A stretch of 64,000 nt of DNA from JBELHO01 sp042091375 (GTDB lineage: Bacteria > Pseudomonadota > Gammaproteobacteria > Enterobacterales > Alteromonadaceae), in the NCBI GenBank assembly GCA_042091375.1, contig JBELHO010000002.1:1-64000 (forward strand), given 5' to 3'. A program made the position numbers and the translations under genes. Below the pieces are notes generated by a model that saw only the letters and a list, made by a program, of their open reading frames with translations, searched no databases and had not been told where the DNA came from. The number at the start of each line of letters is the position of its first letter. Position 1 is the first letter of the stretch. Shown one piece after another: positions 19,108 through 27,891 of the stretch.

Positions 19108-20130
19108 ATGACTGACAACAAAGAAAAGTATCAACAACAGATTTTATTTGAAGACACTGAGCTAACTGAATCCAACATCGATTCCCCGAGTGTTATTGAA
19201 CAAGTGGTGTTAGACAATGAAGACTGGCAGCAAGACCATGCAATTGAGTTGGATAGTGAACTGATTTTAAAACCGCGTAAACCAAGGTGGTTATTGAGGA
19301 TCGCTGCATTGTTGTTTATCGTATTGGTGTTGGTTGAAGTTATTGAGTTCTTTACTCTAGGCTTTAGGCAAACGCCGATTTTAGCAAGCCTATATGCGAG
19401 TTTATTAGCACTGTTAAGTGTTATTACTGGCGTATCTTTATTAAGAGAATACCGCAGTTTAAAGCAGTTTTCACGCCGGCAAACAGTTAAAAACACTGCC
19501 AAACATATAAGCGATGACGACGACAGCGATGATGCACTTAATTTATGTCAAAATATTTCGCAGCAATTACCCTGTGACGTCAGTGAGCAGTTCAACACAC
19601 CATGGCAAAATAGCGCAGTAAATGGATTATCAAACCAAGAGATTTTAAGTTTATTTAGCAAACAAGTACTTACACCAGTTGATAAAAAAGTGCTTGATAA
19701 AATAAGTCGTTTTTCAACCGAATCTGTGGTGTTAGTTGCCCTTAGTCCAGTGGCGATAATTGATATGTTGCTGATGTTTTGGCGCAACTTAAAGATGGTG
19801 GATGAAATTGCCTATTTATACGGTTTACGCTTGGGTTATTGGAGTCGAATTAAATTAATAAAACAAGTATTTGTCAATATGGTGTATGCCGGTGCTACAG
19901 AACTTATCGCCGATTTAGGAACAGATTTATTAGGTGCTGATTTGTTGGGTAAATTATCAGCTCGTCTTGCTCAAGGGCTTGGCGCAGGTATGTTAACCGC
20001 ACGTTTGGGGATCAAAACAATGCACTTATGCCGGCCTTTACCTTTTCAACAAGATGGACCTAAATTAAAGGATATACGCAAGCGCCTTGTTAACGAAATT
20101 AAACGACTAGTCAGTCAACAGACGAAATAA
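19108..20130 (+). CDS. ycjF: YcjF family inner-membrane protein
   Basis: A UPF0283/DUF697 membrane protein that accompanies YcjX. Two membrane helices lie at about 65-110 (LLRIAALLFIVLVLVEV and ILASLYASLLALLSVITG). The conserved C-terminal part includes SPVAIIDMLLMFWRNLKMVDEIA, LGAGMLTARLGIKTMHLCRPLPF. The ATG at 19108 (MTDNKEK) fits the family; a TTG at 19093 would add five residues. Either start gives strong coupling to ycjX. Length 340 (E. coli 353). Confidence 0.9.
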   Translation: MTDNKEKYQQQILFEDTELTESNIDSPSVIEQVVLDNEDWQQDHAIELDSELILKPRKPRWLLRIAALLFIVLVLVEVIEFFTLGFRQTPILASLYASLLALLSVITGVSLLREYRSLKQFSRRQTVKNTAKHISDDDDSDDALNLCQNISQQLPCDVSEQFNTPWQNSAVNGLSNQEILSLFSKQVLTPVDKKVLDKISRFSTESVVLVALSPVAIIDMLLMFWRNLKMVDEIAYLYGLRLGYWSRIKLIKQVFVNMVYAGATELIADLGTDLLGADLLGKLSARLAQGLGAGMLTARLGIKTMHLCRPLPFQQDGPKLKDIRKRLVNEIKRLVSQQTK

Positions 20131-20582
20131 TACAGCCGAAATATTACAGCGATTGATACCCTCAGGGTTGAATCTAAAATAAGCAACTGACAACTTATGA
20201 TGGCGCTAAGCAAATAAATTGTTCAGTGTGTTTAGCCATTGCAAAAATCCGTTAAAAAAAATCAATAAGGCAAATTACAACTCTGTTTAGTTAGTTGATG
20301 TTACCGAGCACAGTATGTCGATTAGGTGGATGTTAATGGCCATCAATGCTTTTTCTGGTCATTGCTATATTCGTTGTAACGCTTGCTTTACGTTTATGCG
20401 GGTTGTACAAAAATAAACCAATTTGTCATGGGTGATTTCACCACTGTGTCTGGCATATTATAATAACTAGTAATGTGTAATGACTACTCAGTATCAATCT
20501 AACTAATAATCGCTAATGTGTATTTCGATTTTTTATTACTAAAATTAAAGTGTAGATTGAGATTTATCAAATAGGTTTACCA
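20131..20582. other. Intergenic region ycjF-phhA (452 bp)
   Basis: No gene is seen here. The region is AT-rich and holds the TyrR box described separately and presumably the phhA promoter. A second, poorer TyrR-like half site (TGTAGA-N6-TTTATC) occurs about 20 bases before phhA. I found no GG-N10-GC sigma-54 promoter here. Confidence 0.5.
20375..20392. promoter_or_regulatory. TyrR box upstream of phhA
   Basis: TGTAAC-GCTTGC-TTTACG matches the TyrR operator TGTAAA-N6-TTTACA at 10 of 12 positions and keeps the essential G-N14-C pair. It lies about 190 bases before phhA, and the tyrR gene is two genes downstream. In Pseudomonas the orthologous regulator PhhR activates phhAB, so activation is the likely effect. 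Confidence 0.6.
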
Positions 20583-21404
20583 ATGGCAAAAGCAACTAAA
20601 TATGTGTCAAGAGTTCCCAATAGTGAGGGGATTATTGATTGGTCTGATGACGAAAATAAAATTTGGCAAGAATTGCTAGCACGTCAATTAGGTACTATAA
20701 AAGGCACTGTATGTGATGAATACTTGGCGGGACTTGAATTATTAAATTTTCCTACCGATCGCATTCCACAACTAGATGAGGTCAGCCAAGTACTCAAAGC
20801 AACTACTGGGTGGCAATGTGAGCCTGTACCTGCTTTGATCGGTTTTGGTGAGTTTTTTAGGTTGTTGTCCGAAAAGAAATTTCCTGTAGCCACTTTTATT
20901 CGTTCTCGAGAAGAGTTTGACTATCTACAAGAACCTGATATTTTTCATGAAATATTTGGCCATTGTCCTTTATTAACCAACCCTTCTTTTGCCAATTATA
21001 CTGAGGCTTACGGTAAAATGGGCTTAAATGCCAGTAAAGAAGATCGGATCTATTTGGCTCGCCTGTACTGGTTTACTGTTGAATTTGGCCTGTTAGATAC
21101 ACCACAAGGGCTAAGAGTATATGGAGGGGGAATAATTTCCTCGCCAAGTGAAACTAAATACGCCCTTTATGATCAGAGACCGGAAAGAAAACCATTAAAT
21201 GCAGACAATATTTTAGACGTTTTGAGAACGCCTTATCGCATTGATATAATGCAGCCCATATATTATATGTTAAACAAGGTCAGTGATCTTGATGACATTA
21301 GACAATACGAAGTAGAAGAAATTATGGATTTAGTAGAACAAGCCAAAACATTGGGCTTATTCGACGCTAAATTTCCTCCCAAAGAAACAAAAAAAGCGAG
21401 TTAA
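20583..21404 (+). CDS. phhA: Phenylalanine 4-hydroxylase
   Basis: Tetrahydropterin- and iron-dependent hydroxylase turning phenylalanine into tyrosine, the first step of catabolism. The 273 residues are the bacterial single-domain form. The facial triad is visible as two His in HEIFGHCPLL and a Glu in the WFTVEFGL segment. phhB, the enzyme that recycles the pterin cofactor, follows after 9 bases, then the regulator tyrR. Confidence 0.96.
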   Translation: MAKATKYVSRVPNSEGIIDWSDDENKIWQELLARQLGTIKGTVCDEYLAGLELLNFPTDRIPQLDEVSQVLKATTGWQCEPVPALIGFGEFFRLLSEKKFPVATFIRSREEFDYLQEPDIFHEIFGHCPLLTNPSFANYTEAYGKMGLNASKEDRIYLARLYWFTVEFGLLDTPQGLRVYGGGIISSPSETKYALYDQRPERKPLNADNILDVLRTPYRIDIMQPIYYMLNKVSDLDDIRQYEVEEIMDLVEQAKTLGLFDAKFPPKETKKAS

Positions 21405-21413
21405 GGAAAAGTT

Positions 21414-21752
21414 ATGACTGTGCAATTATCTGCTCAACAATGCGAATCTTGCCATGTAGATGCGCCAAAGGTGGAAGAAGAAGAGCTTCATCAATTGATG
21501 TCTCAGCTCCCTGATTGGGTTCCAGAGGTAAGAGATGGTATTATGATGTTAGAGCGAGTTTATCGCTTTAAAAATTACAAATTAGCTTGGGCATTTGCCA
21601 ATCAAGTATCTGAATTAGCTGAACAAGAATTTCATCATCCTGCGATTTTATTGGAGTGGGGTAAGGTAACAGTGACATGGTGGAGTCATGCGATAAAAGG
21701 TCTACACAAAAACGACTTCATTTGTGCTGCCAAAACGGATGCGCTTCTTTAG
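21414..21752 (+). CDS. phhB: Pterin-4a-carbinolamine dehydratase
   Basis: Dehydrates 4a-hydroxytetrahydrobiopterin produced by PhhA, regenerating cofactor. The 112-residue PCD/DCoH protein shows the motif [30 protein letters not shown] with the paired catalytic His residues. AAGGAA lies 6 bases before the ATG. It is the second gene of the phhAB operon and is followed by a terminator. Confidence 0.96.
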   Translation: MTVQLSAQQCESCHVDAPKVEEEELHQLMSQLPDWVPEVRDGIMMLERVYRFKNYKLAWAFANQVSELAEQEFHHPAILLEWGKVTVTWWSHAIKGLHKNDFICAAKTDALL

Positions 21753-21775
21753 TACATACTTACAAAACAAATAAT

Positions 21776-21804
21776 AAGCCTCCTTTGCTAGGGGGCTTTT
21801 TTTT
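21776..21804 (+). terminator. Rho-independent terminator after phhB
   Basis: Stem AAGCCTCC (21776-21783) / GGGGGCTT (21791-21798), with one G-T pair, and a run of eight T (21797-21804). It ends the phhAB transcript only three bases before the TyrR box of tyrR. Confidence 0.92.
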
Positions 21805-21806
21805 GT

Positions 21807-21824
21807 TGTAAAAATTAGTTTACA
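21807..21824. promoter_or_regulatory. Perfect TyrR box in front of tyrR
   Basis: TGTAAA-AATTAG-TTTACA is a complete match to the TyrR operator consensus TGTAAA-N6-TTTACA. It lies 38 bases before the tyrR start codon, in promoter position, and therefore most likely mediates autorepression as in E. coli. Confidence 0.88.
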
Positions 21825-21861
21825 ATAGTGGTTAGATTTTTCACTAAGATGAGGTAGGGTA

Positions 21862-23412
21862 ATGCGTTTGGAAATAGGTTGCCAAGATCGAGTGGGTATC
21901 GCTCAAGATGTTTTAGGCATTTTTGTCGAAAGACAAATCGATTTGCGTGGTATTGAATTAAAACAACCCGGAAAAATATTCATCAACATTGTTGATTTAG
22001 CTTTTTCAGAATTGCAAACATGTATGCCTCAGTTGCGTTTGATTGAAGGGGTTATTGACGTAAAAACAACCCCTTATATGCCTTCTGAACGTGAGAAAAA
22101 TGAACTTTCAACATTGATTAAAACCTTTCCTGATCCTTTTATTTCTATCGATACCAAAGGCAATGTTAGGATCATTAATAATGTAACCGCTAGTATTATT
22201 GGTTGCTCTGAACAGCATATTGTTGGCGAAAATGTAGGTACTTGGTTAAAAGGCTTTAATTTTACACGCTGGCTTGATAGCGATGAAGTTCTGGCACAAA
22301 CCCGACGTCTAAAATTTATTGATGATGATTACGTCGCTGATATTATGCCCATCCATGTACCTGACGACAATGAAACTGCAGTGCTGGCGGGAGCGGTGTT
22401 AATACTTAAGTCTGAAGTTAGACTAGGACAGCAAATTAGTGCCTTTAAGCAAGTTAACGAAAATAACTTTGCTGGTATCCAAGCAAGTAGTGGCGCTATG
22501 CGAAAAGTGATCCGCGAAGCAAAACGCATGGCCTTGCTAGATTCGTCCATGCTTATTGTTGGCGAGACAGGAACGGGTAAAGAATTAATTGCCCAAGCGT
22601 GCCATGCGGCGAGTGACCGAACAGATAAACCATTTATGACTTTAAATTGTGCATCTCTTCCCGATGATGCGGCAGAAACCGAATTATTTGGTCTTGGTAC
22701 CAAAAATGATGGGCATAGCAAAAGAGGGTTATTTGAAATAGCCGATGGCGGTACTATCTTCCTAGATGAAGTGGGTGAAATGTCGCCTAAATTGCAAACT
22801 AAGTTATTACGGGTTATTCAAGATGGGATCTTTAGACGAGTTGATGATGAGGAAGAAATTACCGTCAATGTACGTATTATTAGTTCTACCAACCACGATT
22901 TACTGGCCATGGTCTCTAAGGGCGAATTCAGAGAAGACTTATATTATCGTCTAAATGTGCTTGGCTTGCATATTCCATCATTGCGTGAGCGACGCTCTGA
23001 TATTCTCCCTCTAGCTGAACTTTTTATTGCAAAGTTCGGTCAACGTATAGGTAACAATAATATTTCTCTGTCTGATGATTGTCGTGATTTTATTGAATAC
23101 TATCCTTGGCCAGGTAATGTTAGACAACTGGAAAATGTATTGATCAGAGCTGTGTCATTAATTGAGGGCAATCAAATCATGACATCGCATTTACAACTGC
23201 CGGCATACACCCGAGAGCATGGCTATCTAGAGCAAGAGTTTGAAGGAAAGTTAGAAACAGCGGTTAAAGGCTATGAAGCCGATTTATTAAGAAAACTCTA
23301 CCCAGCATATCCAAGTACAAGGCAATTAGCTAAAAAATTGGGATTGAGTCACACGGCTATAGCCAATAAATTACGTGAGTATAATATTAATAAAAAAACC
23401 GTAAAAATTTAA
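21862..23412 (+). CDS. tyrR: Transcriptional regulator TyrR/PhhR
   Basis: Regulator of aromatic amino acid metabolism. The 516 residues (E. coli 513) contain an N-terminal ACT domain (about 1-70), a PAS domain (about 80-190), an AAA+ domain with Walker A GETGTGKE, and a C-terminal helix-turn-helix (TRQLAKKLGLSHTAIANKLREY). The sigma-54 contact loop GAFTGA is missing (FGLGTKNDGHSKRG in its place), so like E. coli TyrR it should act at sigma-70 promoters. Position after phhAB suits the PhhR role. Confidence 0.95.
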   Translation: MRLEIGCQDRVGIAQDVLGIFVERQIDLRGIELKQPGKIFINIVDLAFSELQTCMPQLRLIEGVIDVKTTPYMPSEREKNELSTLIKTFPDPFISIDTKGNVRIINNVTASIIGCSEQHIVGENVGTWLKGFNFTRWLDSDEVLAQTRRLKFIDDDYVADIMPIHVPDDNETAVLAGAVLILKSEVRLGQQISAFKQVNENNFAGIQASSGAMRKVIREAKRMALLDSSMLIVGETGTGKELIAQACHAASDRTDKPFMTLNCASLPDDAAETELFGLGTKNDGHSKRGLFEIADGGTIFLDEVGEMSPKLQTKLLRVIQDGIFRRVDDEEEITVNVRIISSTNHDLLAMVSKGEFREDLYYRLNVLGLHIPSLRERRSDILPLAELFIAKFGQRIGNNNISLSDDCRDFIEYYPWPGNVRQLENVLIRAVSLIEGNQIMTSHLQLPAYTREHGYLEQEFEGKLETAVKGYEADLLRKLYPAYPSTRQLAKKLGLSHTAIANKLREYNINKKTVKI

Positions 23413-23538
23413 TCTGCTTTGCTAAGTTGCGTTAAGGTTAGCTTACTGCCCAGTTAAATACATACTAAAACAGCATTTAAACATAGATTACAACTTAGAA
23501 CACAATACAGATCACAACATAGAGACAACTAAACTATC

Positions 23539-24177
23539 ATGAAACTATACGGTTATTGGCGGTCATCCGCAGCATATAGAGTAAGAATTGCATTAAATTT
23601 AAAAGCAATTGGTTATGAATCGATTGCTGTGCATTTAGTAAAAAATGGCGGAGAGCAGAACGCTGTTGGTTATGGGCAGTTGAATCCAAACCAACTGGTA
23701 CCCACGCTTGTTGATGGTGAAGTAACACTAAATCAATCATTGGCTATTATCGATTACTTGGATGCAAAATATCCCCAACCTGCACTATACCCCAAAACAA
23801 TAGAAGACAGAGCCAAGGTGCAAGCATTGGCTCTGGATATAGCCTGTGAAATCCATCCGGTAAATAATTTACGTGTGCAAAATTATTTAATTCAATCCTG
23901 TGATATATCCGAGCAACAGAAATTACAATGGTCGCATCACTGGATGGCTAAGGGCTTTTCCGCCATTGAAAAAAAATTAGCCAATACAGCAGACAGGTAT
24001 TGTTTTGGTAAAGAGGTGACCGTTGCTGATATCACTTTAGTACCGCAAGTATATAATGCTAAACGTTTTAAGTTAGATATGACGCCTTATCCACTGATTT
24101 CGTCGATAACTGAACAATGCAATCAATTAGCCGCTTTTAAACTGGCATTACCTGAAAATCAGAACGATGCACAATAG
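23539..24177 (+). CDS. maiA: Maleylacetoacetate isomerase (zeta-class glutathione transferase)
   Basis: Isomerises maleylacetoacetate to fumarylacetoacetate with glutathione in the homogentisate route of tyrosine breakdown. The 212 residues start MKLYGYWRSSAAYRVRIALN, the zeta-class active-site segment; the usual SSC reads SSA, so the Cys is missing, while the two Ser remain. It lies 126 bases downstream of tyrR. The other homogentisate genes (hmgA, fahA) are not in the window. Confidence 0.92.
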   Translation: MKLYGYWRSSAAYRVRIALNLKAIGYESIAVHLVKNGGEQNAVGYGQLNPNQLVPTLVDGEVTLNQSLAIIDYLDAKYPQPALYPKTIEDRAKVQALALDIACEIHPVNNLRVQNYLIQSCDISEQQKLQWSHHWMAKGFSAIEKKLANTADRYCFGKEVTVADITLVPQVYNAKRFKLDMTPYPLISSITEQCNQLAAFKLALPENQNDAQ

Positions 24178-24264
24178 CTTTTAATCGTGTTAGAATTTGA
24201 CAAGTAAGGCGAGTAAAGTTACTTCTCTTTTCACCGCTAATTGGCCATAATACTAGAGTGGTTA

Positions 24265-24297
24265 TTACTTTAATGTTACTTTAACGCTAATTTAATG
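24265..24297 (+). repeat. 11-bp tandem repeat, three units
   Basis: TTACTTTAATG (24265), TTACTTTAACG (24276) and CTAATTTAATG (24287) follow one another without gaps. They occupy the maiA to DUF3014 gap, directly before a hairpin. AT-rich, so chance is not excluded. Confidence 0.6.
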
Positions 24298-24325
24298 TAA
24301 GGTAATTCAGGTAAATATTACCTTA
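24298..24325 (+). repeat. 9-bp inverted repeat
   Basis: TAAGGTAAT (24298-24306) and ATTACCTTA (24317-24325) can form a hairpin in the leader of the DUF3014 gene, 28 bases before its ATG. There is no T run, so it is not an ordinary terminator; a role in translation control is possible. Confidence 0.5.
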
Positions 24326-24353
24326 TGTAGACTAAAAAAAATGATAGGAATGT

Positions 24354-25241
24354 ATGAAAGATAAATCAGCAGCTTCGCCTACTTCTTGGATCACTATTGG
24401 CATTATTGTTATGGCCATTGCTATTTTAACCTATTGGTATTTTTCATCTAAGCAGCAAGCGGTTGTTGACATGCCTGTAGATGTTGAACAACAAATTGAA
24501 GTTGAGCCATTGCCAACTTTGCCAGAGCAACAAGATAATATTGCTCAGGAAACGGTTGAACCTTTTCAACCTCCTGAACCTGAACCAGAGCCAGAAGTAG
24601 ACACTACCTTGCCTCCTGAAGAGCCGCAAAAACCTATGCTTCCTTCATTAGATGAAAGCGATAGTTGGATCAAAGACAAGTTACCAACACTCACTTGGCG
24701 CAAAGAATTATTAAAGTTACTGGTTGATGATGACATTATCAGGCGTTTAGTGGTGTTTACTGATAATTTCGCGCAGGGGATTATTGCTTATGAGCACAGT
24801 TTACTGGTAAAACCAAATACAGGCTTTACTGCTAGAGAAGTCCAGCAAAATGATCAGCTTGTGTTGAAGTGGAATGAGACTAGCTCGCGACGCTTTAACT
24901 TGTATGTCGATCTATTGCGCTCTCTAGATAGCGAGACATTAGTTGCATGGTATTTTCAATTAAAACCATTAATTGACGAAGCTTATCAAGAGCTTGGTTA
25001 TCCTGATGACGATTTTACCTACGTTCTTCAACAGGCGATCACCAACGTACTTGACATGAATATCCCCGATTCATCACTTGAACTAGTTCGTCCCAGTGTG
25101 ATGTATAAATATAAAGATCCACAAATTGAAGGGTTAGATGATACCGAAAAATTTATGTTGCGCTTAGGAAAAGAAAACTTGTTGGTGATCAAATCAGTAT
25201 TGCTTGAACTTAATGAAAAATTATCACGTGGTCAATCTTAA
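24354..25241 (+). CDS. DUF3014 domain membrane-anchored protein
   Basis: Function unknown. The 295 residues start with a short cytosolic segment, a single membrane helix (about 13-30, ITIGIIVMAIAILTYWYF), then an acidic Pro/Glu-rich spacer (about 42-95, with EPEPEPEV) and a folded C-terminal domain recognised as DUF3014 (about 100-290). The layout implies a periplasmic domain tethered away from the membrane. The next gene, an acyltransferase, starts four bases after its stop, so the two form an operon. Confidence 0.75.
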   Translation: MKDKSAASPTSWITIGIIVMAIAILTYWYFSSKQQAVVDMPVDVEQQIEVEPLPTLPEQQDNIAQETVEPFQPPEPEPEPEVDTTLPPEEPQKPMLPSLDESDSWIKDKLPTLTWRKELLKLLVDDDIIRRLVVFTDNFAQGIIAYEHSLLVKPNTGFTAREVQQNDQLVLKWNETSSRRFNLYVDLLRSLDSETLVAWYFQLKPLIDEAYQELGYPDDDFTYVLQQAITNVLDMNIPDSSLELVRPSVMYKYKDPQIEGLDDTEKFMLRLGKENLLVIKSVLLELNEKLSRGQS

Positions 25242-25244
25242 CCC

Positions 25245-25835
25245 ATGTTAGTTCTTCCCAAGGTTGATTCGCTTGTGCCTAGGTTGCCTCACTCCTTTAT
25301 TCAGGTTATTGCAGGCAAACTTTTATCGCTGATGAAATGGCAGGTTAACGGTGAAATTCCCAATAATAAAAAGTTCATTTTAGCGGTAGCTCCTCATACC
25401 TCTAATTGGGATTTTATTATAGCTGTATTAGTTATGTTGACCCTGCGTTTAAAAGTAACATTTTTGGGGAAAAACAGTATTTTTATCGGACCTTTTGGTC
25501 GTATCTTGAGAAAACTGGGTGGATTGCCCGTTGAACGTTCCTGCCCAAACGGTGTAGTAGGGCAGTTGGTTTATGCTTTCGAACACACAGATTCAATGGT
25601 ACTAGGATTGGCACCTGAAGGCACGCGCAGTAAAACTACTCAATGGAAAACAGGTTTCCTCATTATTGCCCAACAAGCCAATATTCCTGTTGTTCCAGTT
25701 AGCTTAGACTTTGCAAAAAAACAAGTCAGCTTTTTACCCGCAAGAATTATTGGCGATGACATTACTCAAGAGCTCAGCTTATTTAAACAACAATTCGATC
25801 AGGTTTGTGCAAAAAATCCGCAGTCAGTAGGATAA
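25245..25835 (+). CDS. Lysophospholipid/1-acylglycerol-phosphate acyltransferase family protein
   Basis: A short PlsC-family acyltransferase of 196 residues. The catalytic HX4D motif is in APHTSNWD and the phosphate-binding motif in APEGTRSK; between them lies the conserved GGLPVERS. Likely acts at the inner-membrane face on a lysophospholipid or related acceptor; the acceptor cannot be deduced. Co-transcribed with the DUF3014 gene. Confidence 0.8.
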   Translation: MLVLPKVDSLVPRLPHSFIQVIAGKLLSLMKWQVNGEIPNNKKFILAVAPHTSNWDFIIAVLVMLTLRLKVTFLGKNSIFIGPFGRILRKLGGLPVERSCPNGVVGQLVYAFEHTDSMVLGLAPEGTRSKTTQWKTGFLIIAQQANIPVVPVSLDFAKKQVSFLPARIIGDDITQELSLFKQQFDQVCAKNPQSVG

Positions 25836-25848
25836 ATCCTGTTTTGCC

Positions 25849-25877
25849 TTGCAACATCAATTACTATTAGCGATAAT
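25849..25877 (+). promoter_or_regulatory. Promoter of 4.5S RNA gene
   Basis: TTGCAA (25849-25854), a 17-base spacer and GATAAT (25872-25877) form a near-consensus sigma-70 promoter. Transcription would begin near 25884, giving a leader of about 18 bases. That fits the RNase P-cleaved 5' leader known for 4.5S RNA in E. coli. Confidence 0.7.
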
Positions 25878-25901
25878 TCGAAGCGAAAGTAACATTTCTA
25901 T

Positions 25902-26014
25902 GGTGACCTTTTCGGTCCCTCCGCAATGATAATTTGTGAACTCGGCCAGGTCCGGAAGGAAGCAACCGCAGCAAACGACTCATGTGCCGGAGTGTGGCTG
26001 ATTGGGTTGCCACC
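25902..26014 (+). ncRNA. ffs: Signal recognition particle 4.5S RNA
   Basis: The universally conserved SRP domain IV is present: GGTCCGGAAGGAAGCAACCGC contains the GGAA tetraloop and the symmetric and asymmetric internal loops bound by Ffh. The 5' GGTG (25902) pairs with the final CACC (26011-26014), and the length of about 113 bases equals the E. coli RNA (114). Ends are estimated to within a few bases. It binds Ffh to target membrane proteins to the Sec translocon. Confidence 0.93.
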
Positions 26015-26210
26015 CAATACCTATCATTGAACAGTACACAGTTAGCACTATTCAAAAACAGCTTAAGTTGAATATTTACACGATTTTTCACAGATATGAT
26101 ATCTATGTCGAATTTTTATACCAACAACTACAACGATGAGACCGATGTTTTAGGGTTCAGTTGTGCAAGGTCGGTAAAAATAAACAAAGCGCTAAGCCAG
26201 CGATATTCTA

Positions 26211-26474
26211 TTATGTGCCATCAGCCTTCATAAACTCTAAGGCTTTGCTAATGGCCACTTTCACTTTGCTCTCCATTTCAAAACGCTCAGACGCAGGTAG
26301 ATAAAAAGCCATATCAACTTCATGGCGGATGTATCGAGTGGGTAGTTGGTTCAATACCATACAAGTTAAATCAGCGATAAAATCTGCATCGTATTTTTCT
26401 TCTAGTTTTAGCGAATAAAAGTGTTGAACAACTAATTTTTCATAATAATTGTGAATATCATCAGAGATTTTCAT
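26211..26474 (-). CDS. ComFB-like protein (late competence protein family)
   Basis: An 87-residue soluble protein resembling the ComFB family: IHNYYEKLVVQHF at the start and the conserved LTCMVLNQLPTRYIRHEVDMAFY in the middle. The Cys pairs found in many ComFB proteins are mostly absent (one Cys). Cyanobacterial ComFB homologues bind cyclic di-GMP; whether this one does is inference. It stands alone, with 176 and 224 bases of non-coding DNA on its sides. Confidence 0.65.
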   Translation of the reverse strand: MKISDDIHNYYEKLVVQHFYSLKLEEKYDADFIADLTCMVLNQLPTRYIRHEVDMAFYLPASERFEMESKVKVAISKALEFMKADGT

Positions 26475-26650
26475 GGTGAATCCTCTATCTTATTTTCATT
26501 CAAGCCTAATACGGGAAGATTATAAATGCCAATGTTAATTAATGACAATGCTATTAAGCTCTTATTTGTTATTGAGTAAAGCAATGGTTGTATGCTTGAT
26601 ATATACAAAAACACAATTCGAAAATGGTGGGCATATGCGCTTTAAAAAAT

Positions 26651-27427
26651 TTAAGGAAACCATGCATTAAGTGCTAAATGTGCAGAGATACCAATGACCA
26701 AAGTGATAAACACGGGTTTAATAAATTTGCTGCCGAATTTAATGGCAAAATGTGCACCTATCCAAGCCCCAAACATAATGAACAAGCCCATAGCAATACC
26801 AAGTAAAAGATTGACATAGCCTAAATATATAAAGGTCAATAAACTACAGAAATTACTAACAAAATTGGTTGAACGCGCTAATCCAGAGCTCAATAAAATA
26901 TTGATTTTGTAAAGCGCAGTTGAGCTTGCTGTCCAAAAAGCTCCGGTTCCGGGGCCGGCAAAACCATCGTAGAAACCAAGTAACAAACCTTGACTGATCT
27001 GCTTGTTGAGCACTTGAGTTGATTTCTCAGGTAGTCCCATGTCGCTTCTTACCATATTTTTTGCAAATAAAGTGTACAGTGCTGTCAATATGATAAGTAC
27101 AGGTAAGATTTTATTGAGAAAATCAGTCGACAGGTAACTGACTGCGCAAGTACCAGCAATCGCTCCAACCGCAGTAAATATGATCGCTGTTCGCCAGTAT
27201 TGCGGATCAAATAACTTTTTCTTATAAAATGTGATAGATGCAGTTAATGAACCAAACGAAGCCGCCAGTTTATTGGTGCCAAGTGCCATATGTGGTGGCA
27301 AGCCCGCAGATAATAAGGTGGGTATGGTGAGCATTCCGCCACCACCAGCAATAGCATCAATCATACCCGCAATAAAGCCAACACTGCACAAGGTTATCCA
27401 TATATTTATATCTAATACCGGCTCCAT
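26651..27427 (-). CDS. TauE/SafE family sulfite/organosulfonate exporter-like membrane protein
   Basis: A 258-residue integral membrane protein of the TauE/SafE (YfcA) family with about 7-8 membrane helices. The N-terminal repeat contains GFIAGMIDAIAGGGGMLTIP and TNKLAASFGS; the C-terminal half has GFYDGFAGPGTGAFW. Members move small anions such as sulfite, but the substrate cannot be read from sequence. Monocistronic, with weakly defined signals. Confidence 0.88.
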   Translation of the reverse strand: MEPVLDINIWITLCSVGFIAGMIDAIAGGGGMLTIPTLLSAGLPPHMALGTNKLAASFGSLTASITFYKKKLFDPQYWRTAIIFTAVGAIAGTCAVSYLSTDFLNKILPVLIILTALYTLFAKNMVRSDMGLPEKSTQVLNKQISQGLLLGFYDGFAGPGTGAFWTASSTALYKINILLSSGLARSTNFVSNFCSLLTFIYLGYVNLLLGIAMGLFIMFGAWIGAHFAIKFGSKFIKPVFITLVIGISAHLALNAWFP

Positions 27428-27891
27428 TGAGCTTACTTCTCTTGTCTGGTGACGTTAATTTTGCACAGTCTAGCATATAGTTAACAATTCAAATGAAATA
27501 ACTCTGCCAATTATTGACAATTTGTAATTTTTATTACACGTAATTAATTTTTATCAATGACAATTCAAGTGTGTATTTATATTAAATCTTATAAAGAATA
27601 AAAATTAATTGGCGCTGTTGTTAGTTGGATTAGTTGAATTGTTTGAATTTTTTAGAAACTAACAGCTAATATTTGCTCTGTTTTCTTAAATTGGTATGTA
27701 AATAAATATTTATACAGCAATTTATGACATTTAATGTCTGGATATACCATTAATTGTATAATAATAGTTGACCATTTTCGGAATTTAAGTTTATTATCAG
27801 TATGCAAAAATTATAAATTCGAATATACAAGGCAATATAGCCTTGAATAATTTTTAAAACACAAACCATATATTTAGTTAGGGAATATATT
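27428..27891. other. AT-rich intergenic region before TonB receptor (464 bp)
   Basis: Divergent spacer between the TauE-like gene and the TonB receptor gene. I find no gene, Fur box or riboswitch. TTGACC near 27766, followed 17 bases later by a TTATTA-like element, is a weak promoter candidate. The long leader suggests post-transcriptional control, but nothing specific can be shown. Confidence 0.4.

Noticed and set aside
20131..20582. Sigma-54 promoter before phhA, as in Pseudomonas
   Set aside because: No GG-N10-GC arrangement found; the regulator lacks the GAFTGA loop.
23465..23535. Degenerate repeat before maiA (AGATTACAAC and AGATCACAAC)
   Set aside because: Only two imperfect copies in A-rich DNA, not distinguishable from chance.
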